This document shows positions 1-12,300 of a DNA stretch of 64,000 nucleotides, in pieces. The notes under the pieces are model-generated. The model saw nothing but the letters and a program-made list of their open reading frames with translations. It was not told the origin of the DNA and did no database searches. This stretch comes from Bolinopsis microptera (taxonomy: Eukaryota; Ctenophora; Tentaculata; Lobata; Bolinopsidae), in assembly GCF_026151205.1 (NCBI RefSeq), contig NC_087074.1, positions 5,456,001-5,520,000 of the forward strand. Reading direction: 5' to 3'. The position numbers and the translations under genes were made by a program. Position 1 is the first letter of the stretch. Each line of letters begins with the position of its first letter.

Positions 1-188
1 TAATGAATAATAATTTTAATTAACCCTGCTGTGATTGGGTTTGATTTGTGATATGATAAAATAATATCTGTTAGTTTATCCAATAGAATATAGTATTGCG
101 ATTACTGCATAAATCTTATCTGTAAAATTTAAATTAGTTATACAGCAGTGACCCACATATCCCCAAATTGCAAATTAAGATGATATAA

Positions 189-243
189 GGGGTTTCACAA
201 ATTCTTACTTAAAAGATTGATTACGTAATATGTGAACGACCCC
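189..243. mobile_element. 55 bp PIF/Harbinger-like MITE
   Basis: Flanked on both sides by TAA (186-188 and 244-246), the 3 bp target-site type of PIF/Harbinger elements. The right end reads GTGAACGACCCC and the left end GGGGTTTCAC, an imperfect terminal inverted repeat. The same right-terminal sequence, including ATTACGTAATATGTGAACGA, recurs at 46229-46257 in a longer relative. Too short to encode anything; a deletion derivative. Confidence 0.65.
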
Positions 244-491
244 TAACGCAAAATGAGAACGCTGCCAAATTCGGATTGAAATTATGCAAGTGTTTTTTCA
301 TACATTTCTCGTCGATCTTTATTTATTTTTTCTAGTATCTCTGTTTTAAAAAATGCCAATTTTTCCCTATTGGTAAATTGCAGCTATTCATTTCTATATC
401 CAATATCCATAACATTTCAACCAAATGTGCAATTTGTATAAAAATATAGAATTACCTTACGAGACATATTTCATTTTATAATCGACATAAT

Positions 492-1093
492 TCCGGTGAC
501 CTAAATGATTTGGGGACGAAAATATGGGATTTGTTTCCGAAAACCACCGCATTTCGTACCCCAAATTAAATCATGGTATTTGGGGATTTTTTTCATTTCT
601 TTATTTTACAAAAATAAAACCCAATATTTGAGAAAATCAATAAAATAAAATATGAAATTTGAAAAATTAGAAGTCAATTTCTTCTTGATCTTCTGGTTCA
701 GGGACGTTTCTCTCTCCAGTGTAGTCCCAGGTGTAGGCACCTCTAACAAGCTGTTTCATCTTATAAGTAGTTTCTCCGGCGCCTTTGAAAGTTAGTTTTA
801 ACTTGACTTCCAATCCTCCAGACGGAATAGGAGACCGCCGGTGTTTGTTATCCTCCACCACTCCCGAAATTTCTTAAAATCATTTTTATTTCATTCATGA
901 TCGAATACTAGCTTTCATTTGTTAGATGAATCATATTTATAACTTAGTACTTACTATATTGATAGTAAATCGACTAAGTCATAATTAAAGAGAATACGTG
1001 AAAAATAATTTGGGGAAAATAATGATGCTGACCTAAATTTTGGTAGTCCGAAAATATGGTGTTTTTTTCGGAAAACCACCGACTTTCGTACCT
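492..1093 (-). other. Paired direct repeats flanking a short relic ORF
   Basis: Two similar segments of about 65-70 bp (492-562 and 1028-1093), both containing GAAAATATGG and GAAAACCACCG and ending TTTCGTACC, flank an AT-rich interior. Inside, on the minus strand, 861-667 is a 64-codon frame with an alternating hydrophobic/basic stretch (GLEVKLKLTFKG) and an acidic end (PEPEDQEEIDF). It has no convincing start or splice site. The layout resembles the TA-flanked elements at 54370 and 58325, so this may be a decayed mobile element carrying the 3' end of a coding sequence. No terminal inverted repeat or target duplication was found. Confidence 0.3.
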
Positions 1094-2142
1094 TTTAAAT
1101 ATGTCTCGTAAGTTAGGTAGAATAATAGTGTCAGCCTTGTAAAAATCTAGGCTTTTGAGCGTAATACCTAAGGATGATGAATAATGGCTGAACATTGATT
1201 CTATCTCTGCAACTGAAACTCATTAGTGATTCGTCACGTCCGAGTCCACTGCAGTCATATCGCGTCTTTTACTCTCCAATTTGTCCTTTTCTTTGGCTGA
1301 TTTACACTGTCAGATTGTACAGAAAAAACTAAATTACTGATCTTCAAGACACGCCGTATAGACAAAAGACCTTTATCAGGATTATATTTCAAGGTCATAT
1401 TATCACATACAAACCCACCTAAGATAGTTTATGCTAATCGCCTCATTCAGAGATAATAATGCCGGAAATGCAGTGTATCGATGGTGTCCCGCTCTTTTTG
1501 AAACATTTCCGGCCGCTACCCCACCCTGGACAGTGTCCGCAGTCCGGATGAAGGATCATGAGTAATCTGGTAACAGGACGGCAGTTTTACTTTTTCCCCT
1601 CCCTAATATCCGGTGGACTAATATCTATTAAGGGGAAAATACTTTCCATGATCCGATGTTTCGAATTTAAGAGGCTAACTCAATTTCACGTCGGCTTCGA
1701 TCGGGTAATGGTATCTATTCATGAAAAAGGAGCCTTCCAGTGAGATCGTGATTAGATTTCACAGCCTCACAATGTGGGTTAATAGGAGCGTGGAGATTAA
1801 ATCAGTGCGAACTGGTACGGTGAATCAACCTCTTCAGGCCACTCTGAGCCGTGCTGTCTACGAATTATCACTCTCGCTAGTTTGCTGCCACTGCGAGGTG
1901 GTGCTGCACACTGTGCTCTTCTACGGCATCCCGTTTAATGCTGCTTCATTATTATGCGTTAGTGTGAGTTTAGCTGTTTCGACTCTCCCGCTTTCCACGC
2001 TTCATGATCACACGTTTCGGAAGGGTTTATTTTTACATCCTTCTAGACGCCTGGTAGACTTGTACGCCTTGTGATAGGATGCGCTCTGAAGATGTGGTGA
2101 ACCGTTCGATGCAGAAAGGGGGTTTAGCTGCGCTAGCTCTGG
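1094..2142. other. Intergenic, nothing recognised
   Basis: No exon with splice consensus and recognisable protein content was found. Open frames here (for example 1721-2074, +) are low-complexity reads with no family resemblance. The segment is somewhat more GC-rich than its surroundings. Confidence 0.4.
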
Positions 2143-3238
2143 ATATTCTGGGGATTTCGCGCTTCTGAGTGTATAAAGCTAGCTTTCAAGTTTGGCAGTC
2201 ATGTGTATGAAGTTAATTTAGTAAAAACCACCGATCTGAAATGTATTCTTTCCGCTGTTGTCTTCTAAACCCTTCGCCGCTGGTTTTTAAACAGTAATTC
2301 TTGTTACCAATTTTCTCCAATCGATGCATTTTAAAGATGTTAATTGTTTTAATTACCACTTTTTACTAACATAATTAAACGCAAAAACCTGACATCACAA
2401 GAACCAGGCTTTGCTAAGAATCTGGTTTTCCCAGTTTCTTCATGAACTAAGAACCAGTCTCAGCACAATTTTAATTTATTAATGGAATTATATTTTTGAG
2501 GGTGTATAACCTATTAACCTTAGTTAGTTATCTCTAGTTGAATTAATCTTTGTACATATATTGTTTGAATGAATTTTATATATTTAATGAGGAGGAAGTA
2601 ATATTTTACACGTTGAAGACTGAAGAGGAAGTAGTTCGGTTCCAAGGCAAACTCATCTTAAAATTAGACGCATCCCGTAAATATTCTGGGGATTTCGCGC
2701 TTCTGAGTGTATAAAGCTAGCTTTCAAGTTTGGCAGCCATGTGTATTGTGTAATGTGTAATGTGTATGAAGTTGATTTAGTAAAAACCACCGATCTGAAA
2801 AGTATTCTTTCCGCTGTTGTCTTCTAAACCCTTCGCAGCTGGTTTTTAAACAGTAATTCTTGTTACCAATTTTCTCCAATCGATGCATTTTAAAGATGTT
2901 AATTGTTTTAATGACCACTTTTTACTAACATAATTAAACGCAAAAACCTGACATCACAAGAACCAGGCTTTGCTAAGAATCAGGTTTTCCCAGTTTCTTC
3001 ATGAACTAAGAACCAGTCTCAGCACAATTTTAATTTATTAATGGAATTATATTTTTGAGGGTGTATAACCTATTAACCTTAGTTAGTTATCTCTAGTTGA
3101 ATTAATCTTTGTACATATATTGTTTGAATGAATTTTCTCTATTTAATGAGGAGGAAGTAATATTTTACACGTTGAAGACTGAAGAGGAAGTAGTTCGGTT
3201 CCAAGGCAAATTCATCTTAAAATTAGACGCATCCCGTA
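2143..3238. repeat. Tandem duplication of a ~540 bp segment
   Basis: Copy 1 is about 2143-2680 and copy 2 about 2681-3238. Both begin ATATTCTGGGGATTTCGCGC and end near GACGCATCCCGTAA. They are nearly identical; copy 2 has about 20 extra bases formed by a repeated TGTGTAATG motif near 2740-2765, plus a few substitutions. The near identity implies a recent duplication. No coding content seen. Confidence 0.9.
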
Positions 3239-6200
3239 ATTATTTCCGTAAATATTAAAATTAACTTAAACTATGTTTTACCTGGTGAGATTGGGTACCG
3301 TTAAACGTTCCACCCCATTAAGCATTGATTAGCTTGCCTAATTAGGATAATTAGCTGCCCCTGAGGGTGCAGTACTCCATCAAGCAAGCTGCTTAACAGC
3401 TCCATTATCAGTTAACTGGTAACTTCATCCCTCTGATATATTACGGTACGTTTATGTCATTATCCAACATGGTCTTTTGATAAGACCGGTCTCGTCCATA
3501 TTCCATAGTATGACGGACGAACTTGGGCGAACACGTTTTTTGCGCCGTGTACGTAATACGTATTCCTGTCGATATGCGTCACCCTATTGTCTGCCGCATT
3601 TTTTCATGATTACTAGTACAATTACATTTGCTGAAAGTCAGGATTAGATTTTAATTATACCGGGAGGGTCACCGAGACCTCCCGCGGTCTGGGCATGAAA
3701 TTATATAAACACTCATAATAAACCTACCCTACCTCCCGATTATTGTACATAATAATGGTGTTTATTTATAGTTTGTGCACATCAGTTGTGCAGGTCCGCA
3801 ACAATTAGCACCATCATCCCTCTGCACCCGATATATGCAGAATATTATTCCTGCTGGAAACTTACACTCCTCCAATCCTCTACCTTATATAATATATTCG
3901 ATTATACCCGGGGCCGGGCAACCTCCTTTTTCACGGGGGCGTCTCATATTAGATTTCAAACAATAATCTAATTGTTTTTCAGCCTCTCCTGCAAAGGAAG
4001 GTCTCCAGCTACAGGCTGCACCAGCGAGCAGGGCAAAGTTTCATGTACAGTCAGCACTCAATCCAGCACAGTGGGGATTGAGTGTGTTTGGCGGGGCTGC
4101 TTCCCAGATATTGTCCGTTTTGGGGAGTTCACCTCTTGTTTTTTGTGTAGATGTTCGTGTTTTCCCGCGTTATTTCCCGTGTTTCCCGCGGCTCAGATCA
4201 AACAGACAATGTTTTGTCTAGCTAGATTGTCTGTATTTGATTACAAAAAAGCTATTTTTGTCCTGAAATCAGCAAACCTGGAGTTCTCCACATTTCCCAA
4301 ATCCTTACACTCAATTTATGCCAGTTCTCTTTATTCTCTATATTTCTCTAGATATTCTGTCCCCCTAGCAATTCCTCAATATCCTGCCTCTCCATACCCA
4401 GCGTACCTTCAGATACACAGGTCACATTGAAGGTACTTCACACTATCACGAGGTAGAGACTCCAGGCTCTCCAAATATCCCGTCACTGAATAATTAGGGG
4501 GGAGAGATGTTGCAAATAATATTTTACAGTCCTGCAAACCGGCACCCTGCAGCTGTGAAAACCGTCGACGTTGCCCTTATAACTTTACATATGCCGTGCA
4601 AATCAAATTAATTATCATATTTACACGGGGGGATGCAGCGAAGCATTTATGTTTGTGTTAATTCACACTTGCAGTGTGACCCGTGCTGCAAACTGTTGTA
4701 TGGTTTTGTCGACGTCACTTCACGTTTGAAACTGCGCGTTTCTTTTTTGACGTTGTTTTCTCTCAGTTCGTCATAATGTAAAGTTGTCACATTTTAATTT
4801 ACATTTTAATCGAACTTGGTTGCAACTGTATTAATTTCATTTTGTCACAACCGTACTAAAAGTACTCTAACTGACCTACAAAAAGTCCCCCTGGTGCATG
4901 TTATAGTACCAAGGATCCATTTCAATTCCGATAATTTGTTAAAGAAAGCAAGAGTTACAAGCTCAAGAGGTGTGTTTGTGTTAGACTGACATGACAAGAC
5001 GTTGTTGAAATGGGTGGCTTTGTTTATATTTACATTTCCAAGTGTATCAATGTTATAATACTTCGCCACTAATCATCGTTTAGCCTGTTTGGTCGCTTTT
5101 GGAAGGTTTTTTAATGATTTGCGGTTGGCGCTTTTCTTCTCATCTTTGTGATCCTTTTGGCTTTATTATTTTATTATTTGGACATGTACCGTTACGTGAG
5201 TTTTGCATAGTGTTTGTTAGGTGTGGTCTGTTTTGACACGTGACAACTGACAACATACAGCGTCAGTTATACAAACCTCAGCATCGTCGTCACGTGTCCA
5301 AAAATATTTAACTTAAATTGATTAAGAGGATTGGGTGCACATAAGACAGTTAATATCATTGAGTTCGGAATGCTTCAAACGTCATTCCCAAGGAGTGCAA
5401 TCGACTCGATTTTGTTCCCTACCTCGGCTGGAGGTTTCAAATTTTGGCTCGCCACATTCCGGGAAAGCTCTAGTTTCATTGAAGGTTCACGAATCATAAC
5501 AGTTACAGCGGTTACATAACAGTTACAGCGGTTACAGTTAATGTGAAGTAAACTGTGATTCCCATGTTACTAAGACATGATGGCTTCCCTTGCACTGTGC
5601 AAATATCTTCATGATCTACTTATAACCCAACCTCTCCAGTCACCATCACCCTCTCTCTCTCTCTCTTCTCCTCTGAAGCCCTACCCCACCCTGCCACTTG
5701 ACACTAAATCATGACCCAACTGTAATACCTCTACAATCCTGATAACACTCGATATGACACTACGTCTAGACAGCCTGCATTATACATCCTGTAAACGCTT
5801 TATTGGTAAAAGGACTGTCTGACTCACTAAACGCAGAAAACAAGACACTGAACTGATAAGAGATGCAGATAGAGAGAGAAAAGTGCATATACCAGCTTGC
5901 TCTATCGGTCATATCCCAGTTCAGAAGTTCTACTGTATCAGTGGTATTTGGGAAGATGGAGATATTTTGGGAGATAGGATCCCGTGGTTTTATGTGGCTT
6001 GCAAGTTATGCACATACTGCATATAATTAGTTATTTGACGTTAAGTTTTACTGTCAAGTTCATCTTTCAGAGAGTAATTAATCAGCCCTCCTCCAGTATA
6101 TTTGCTGGCTAGGTTCTGTTCCTTACGTGTTTTTTACCTTCGTTTAAAAATGTGCACTGTTTATCGATTTCCCCTATTTGCCATATATTTGCTTTTCCTT

Positions 6201-6384
6201 TTCAAGTTGTATACTTTCAAAGTCTTAGCTTTTAGTTTGAAAGTTATATACTTTCAAAGTCTTAGCTTTTAGTTTAAGACTTTTATTTTTAAATCGATAA
6301 AAATATTTATTGTTCACAACATAGGCTACATGTTTTGAGTTTTTCCCAATTTGAATAAATATTTACTTTACACTTTTCCTACAG
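3239..6384. other. Intergenic / upstream region of gene A
   Basis: No gene recognised. It holds a short CT run (5650-5665), a small duplicated motif CAGTTACAGCGGTTACA (about 5500-5540) and AT-rich sequence. A pyrimidine tract followed by AG at 6384 looks like a 3' splice site. Gene A therefore probably has at least one untranslated exon somewhere in this interval, and its promoter cannot be placed. Confidence 0.4.
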
Positions 6385-6396
6385 GCCAGATGCAAG
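6385..6396 (+). other. 5' UTR segment after a probable 3' splice site
   Basis: TTTTCCTACAG ends at 6384, giving a good acceptor just before the coding start. An out-of-frame upstream ATG at 6390 is followed in frame by a stop after 17 codons. It could act as a short uORF if transcription or the exon begins upstream. Confidence 0.45.
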
Positions 6397-9300
6397 ATGG
6401 CTGGCATACAGATTGTAGTGGTTGTCTTCGTGTTGTCAGGTGAGAAAATAATCATAGCAAAATGATTAGATAAGTAATGTGTGCTACAACATAATGCAGA
6501 CTCATGAAGTCAGACAGATTCAAATAAGCATCAACAGTTTTTCCTTTTTCTTTTTCTTTTATTATTACATCACGATGTAAGGCTAAATTTGGAGTTTTGA
6601 TTCTCATATTTCAAAAAATATTCTCATTACACAACCTCCAATACCCTTTCATATAACCGGCTAACCCCCTTTCTTTCAGTGGTAGCAGGAGAGAGTATAA
6701 ACAGATCAAAACGAGGAGCCTCATCAATATCCATAGGACCCCCCGTAGTCTATAAAGGACCTGGCAACCACTCGGTGGAGGTCGGACAGGACTTCCAGTT
6801 CTACTGCAAAGTTAAAGGCAACCCCCTCGCTCATGTAGCTATGAAACATAACCGGGAGGAAAGCCCTATCACAGTAAGTTGGCATTTTGAGGTGGATTGG
6901 TTTTGTAATGATTGCTTGTGTGGGTAATAAAGCACGTAGCCGTTTGTTGAGAACTAGATCAAATCATAAAGGGACCTATAGAACAATCAATAGGTTAGTA
7001 CATATAAATGAACAATATAATATAATACTACAACAGTTTTATTATGTCAAGTAAAACACAAGTCAGGTTGTTCTATTACCAAGTTAACATTCTTCATAGC
7101 CAAAATAATTAAATGTCATTAATAGTAACCAATAGTAACTCACCCCTTGCTCCTCCTGAAACCACCGCCCCAGGTAATTTTCCCAAAATACGGTACAGCA
7201 CCGACCGGTGGTAGCACCATAGTCCTCCTGGACTTGATGAACCTCCAGCTATCGGACGAGGGCAGGTACACCTGCTTCGGAGAGAATAAGTACGGACGTG
7301 TCGAGAGTCATGGCTGGCTCAAGTTTAAGAGAGGTTAGTGTTTGGGGCAAGGAATTTGTTGTCGATCTGATGAGAGATTTGCTCTGTATTAACTAATACT
7401 TAGTTCCTTGGTTTCGTTCATTATAGAATATATTTTTAAAATTTTGAAATTGTCATAAGCATGGTAAATTTTGTCAACATTTACCGTCATAATATGTAAG
7501 AGCTGTCTACCAGCCTCTCCTTGGGCTCCCTCCAAGGGAACATCGTGCCTGCTGCACAACGTAGGGTTCCAGTCATTATTTTGGTTAATTAAGAAAACTG
7601 GCATTTTGCCCGGTTTTATCATCTAGACTGTGCAGGCATATCACTTTGTGCAATGAATGTTTTCATGAATTTCAAAATCTACCGAGAGCTTACCTAAAGC
7701 TCTCTTGCTCTAGAAAGCGCTTTCTTCGTGGACCACTTCTATTAGCATTAACTTCTGTCCAGCTTGAAGTTGTACGTGGTGTTTCAATTAAATCTGAATC
7801 TTGCGATTCACTTTACGCCGTGGATAGTTTATTTGTCTAGTTTATTCGATCAAGCGAAACAGTTTCGAGACAGTTAAAACATGTCACTGGTTACAAGCCA
7901 TGCCTTAGAAGACTATTTAGGATTTGGTGGGGTGTGGTTGAAGCAAGTTCCCGGCCAACATCTCACCCTTAATCTCATTGGACATGACCACCACCTGTTT
8001 TAGATAACCGCTCTTCTCTTTTTAGACCGTAATACAATCGCTATCTCATTATTTTACTGGCGCACTTGCTCTTGATTAGGTTACTGGAGCATGATGAATT
8101 TTATGATAAAGCTATTAACGTCTAACTCCAGGGGACTTTTGATCTCAAACTGACATTGTATGTACATAGTACGTTGTGAGCGTACAATTCGTTTGATTTC
8201 AACGGCGTGTGCGGTCCTTGGCTGGAAACCAAATAAGAACTGCAATATTTAGCAAGCAGTATTTACTCGGCTCCGGAGCTCGGTTTACAGACGATTTGGT
8301 CTTGCCAGGTGTTATTATTTAGCTTCGCTTGCCCTTAAATCGTCGTTTTTGTTTCGTTTACACTTTTTGTTTTGCTTAAACCAATTTCCTACACAATTAC
8401 AACCTGGCCTGTGCGCTGAGTTGAGGAGTTGAGTGGAACTATGGTCAAGCTCCTTACTGCTGTACTGGATTTTCTGATACTAGCTGCGGAGGTGGACTGG
8501 ACCAAAATAATTGGTGAGGTGGTTATTTGTTGTGCATCTGAGCAGGTCTGATAGTTGGACGACAGGGTGGGCCAGAATTAACTTTTTACCGAGTGCAGAT
8601 CCTGCATACAGATTGTGGTGTAAAAATAGGGTGTAGAATAAAACTAATCCTCTTCCTACTTACCTGATACTTGTGTGCTTATTAACTTTCTTCCTACTTA
8701 CTTCCTACTTTCTTCAATCAGTGCTTACATGGAAATTATTCTGGGTCAACCTGTAGAACTGTATAAAGTTTACCTTTGTATCGCAATACGTACTTTAAAG
8801 TAGACCGTTTAGTTAGAACAACTACTACATCACGTACCGTGGTACCTACCCGAGTTTGTACCTTTTAGTCTGACTGTTTATGTTTTCAGCGTGTTCGTGT
8901 AACTCGTACGGAGTTGCGTACCCCCAGAAACCATGTGACGATGCTGGGGACTGCGTGTGTAGAGAAAACGTGGGCGGAGAGAAGTGTGATAGGTGTTTGG
9001 TAAGTTGTCATGACAACATCAGCAACCTTATCTATGTTTACCTAAGATTCCTTACATTTGTATCGGCTATCAAACGATTTTAAATACAAATATAATTATA
9101 TTTAAGTCTAACCGTTTAAGATAAGAAAGTGCATAGAAAGGTTTTTGCAGAAAATTACCGTACACGTTTTAACAAAATTATTGTTTTTATATTACAAGAA
9201 AAACTGGGTGGCTTAAAAGTTAAAAGTAACACCTGTGCTCAAGCCTCACATTGTGTTATTCTAGGCTATCTTAGTAAAATTTCACCATCACAGGAAGGAT

Positions 9301-12300
9301 TCTTCAACTTCCCCTTCTGTCAACCGTGTGAGTGTAACCAGTGGGGAACCGTGGAGGGGTCTCTGAGTTGTGACCAGATAAGCGGAGAGTGTAACTGTCT
9401 TCCTGATAAGTCTATATTCGACTCGGTCAAGTGCGACGGATGTCCTCCTGGAGAGTTTTTCAATGTTGTCACCAGCAGATGCTCACGTGAGTTGTAAAAC
9501 ACAAGGAAATATTTTCAAGGTGCTCCGTATCATTAACGCCAAACACCATTTTATTAAAAAATTTCCCGCAATGACATCATTAATTCTGCCGTTTTTATTT
9601 GTGACAAATGGGCTAAAAAACCATTTTTGACATTTTGAATTATTTTACCCGAATTTCTTTTTTGGGTCAAGAACTATCCCTGAAAACCACCGGAAACCAT
9701 TCGAACCAATCACTGGCCCCCAGAAACCCCCTTTTGAAACCACTTAAAATACCAAAATTTGTCATAAATGTGTCAAAAGTTCTCGAAAACCTCTGATTTT
9801 TGAGTGGTGCCTAGTTCAAGCACCAGAAAACGGCATAATTATACCCTTTGTTGATATGTAACCCTCTCAACCACGTGATGCCCATATAAGGAGGTATAAC
9901 ATTGTAACCCTCTCCCCTCAGCGTGTAGATGTTACGGTGAAGGGTCAGAATCAGAGAACTGTGACTACACCAGTGGTCAGTGCCAGTGCAAGGAAAACTT
10001 CATGGGAGACAAGTGTACTCAGTGCAAGGTTAGTACAGTGTAAGGTGAGCGTGACCTAGAGAAATGTTTTAGAGGGTTATTCTGTTAACCTCTTAACTTG
10101 AGTGGTGAGTGGTGACCAAAATGTGTTTCTGCGGTGTTTTGCGATTCAAGGTGTTTGGCCACCCTGGGCATTGGCCACCCCTACGCCACTGTAAACATGG
10201 CAATGCGGTCATTCGTATAATTTTAACCATAGAAATAAAATATTTGTTGACATAGGTGGCTCATTCCCACAGTGTGCTCCAATGTCCCTCCGAAACTTAA
10301 AGTTCGCTTACAAAGGTAAATATTACTGTCAAGATCTTAATTCTGTTATTTATTTAATTATTAATTATCAATATTTCAGGACGGGTTCTACGACCGAAGT
10401 AACGGATGTTATCCGTGTGACTGCGTGGTAGAGAACACCATTGGGTTTGAAAGACGTTGTGATGCTGTATCAGGTACTTCTTCACTTGTTCTTGGCAACA
10501 AAACTGATTAGTGAATATATGTTAATAACTAAATCAGCTAATTGATTACTCCACTAATTAATATTATTACTAAATTACCTCCCCCTCAGGACAGTGTCAG
10601 TGTAAGCCAGGAGGCGAGTACACGGACTCCCGTACATGTGCCGCTTGTCCGGACAACACTTTCTACGACGCGGACACTGGAGAGTGTAATTTCTGTGGGT
10701 GTGACCCCACCGGTACTGACAGGTGCTCTTCCACTGGGGAGTGTGTCTGCAAGGAGAACTACACCGGCATCAAGTGTGATCAGTGCGAGGCTAACTACTT
10801 CGGGTTCGAGTACGGTTACTGCCGCGACTGCGACTGTAACCCTTACGGTACAGAGGACGGTAACCTGCAGTGTGATATCAACGGCTATTGTCCGTGTAAG
10901 GATGGCCACGATCTGATCAACAGGAGGAAGTGTGATGGGTGCCCGGACGGACAAGCTCTGGCGCCCAATAGTGTGGACGAGTGTGAAGGTTAGTGCCGGT
11001 CCTTTTTTTACTGGGATATTTGGGACCTTTCTTGGAATTACGTCGGGATAATATCCTGGATATGTAATCAAATCTTGTGTCGATTCCTGAGGAACTTTAT
11101 TGGAAAATGTCGTGGTATGGATGATTTTATTGGCTATTTCATGACCTTTCACCTCAATGCCAACATTATAATTAAAAGTTGCTAAAGCAACTGTTGAGAA
11201 TGGACACCTGCACCTGCACAGTGCTCACACTTGCAGGTGATTTTAATACCGGTCTTCTACTCTATTAAATTGTCACGTGAAGGTCCACTGTTTCAGATTG
11301 TCAGTGTGACCCACAAGGTTCACTGGGCAGTAACTGTGATCTCTACACTGCACAATGCGTGTGTAAACCTGGAGTGGTCGGATCCAAATGCGACGAGTGC
11401 CAGGTAAGAAACCATCACCATCACCATCACCTTCATCATCACCATCACTATCACCATCACCATCACCACCATCATCACCATCACCATCACCACCATTATA
11501 ACTATCACCACCACCATCACCTTCATCATCATCATCACCATCACCGTCACCATCACCATCACCATCCCCATCACCACCATCATCACCATCATCACCATCA
11601 CTATCACCACCACCATCACCTTCATCATCATCATAACCATCATCACCATCACCACCCTAACCTTTACCTATATGGTGACTTTTGTTCTGTTGTATATCCC
11701 AGTATAAGATATTTGGAGTACGGTCTGTAACTAACAACCCACCTCAACTAACCCTCTCTCTCTATCAGCCGGGTTACTACGGTCTATCTACCCTGGGAGA
11801 GTGCACCCCCTGCGAGTGCGACCCCAACAACTCCATAAGTCTGCAGTGCGACCAGGATTCAGGCCAGTGCCCCTGCTTTGGTAACGTTATCTTCACGGAT
11901 ACTCGCACGTGCAGTGGCTGTCCAACTGGACAGTACAGCAATGTCCCGGGATCTTGTGAAGGTGAGCGGCTTTAACGGCAATGAAACGAGGCCATATTTA
12001 GTTATTTTATCAATTCGGGTATTCGCTTCTGAGAGAAACTTTAATCATTAAATTAAATTGTGGGAATAGAATCAGAAATCTTGACTTGCAATGATCGAAT
12101 ATGGTATGGACTTTCTGCTCCTCTTTCATTTTTCAATAATACCATCTAATGATGTTTTTGAAGTACCACACGTACATAGTCATGTCACAAAGTTAGACAT
12201 AATTTCTAATACAAAATGAGACAAGCTCGTGTTTAGTGAGAGGTTGAGTCGGTGACAGATCAGACATTAAATGAGTAAAATGATGTCAGACTTTCTTATT

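Noticed and set aside
1721..2074. 117-codon plus-strand frame
   Set aside because: No family resemblance, no supporting splice or promoter signal, and irregular composition.
10586..11152. 188-codon minus-strand frame
   Set aside because: Antisense shadow of gene A exon 10590-10988; the sense reading has the EGF cysteine spacing and splice sites.
11320..11730. Poly-His (+) and poly-Met/Val (-) frames
   Set aside because: Trinucleotide repeat in gene A intron 9, bounded by a clear donor at 11404 and acceptor at 11768.
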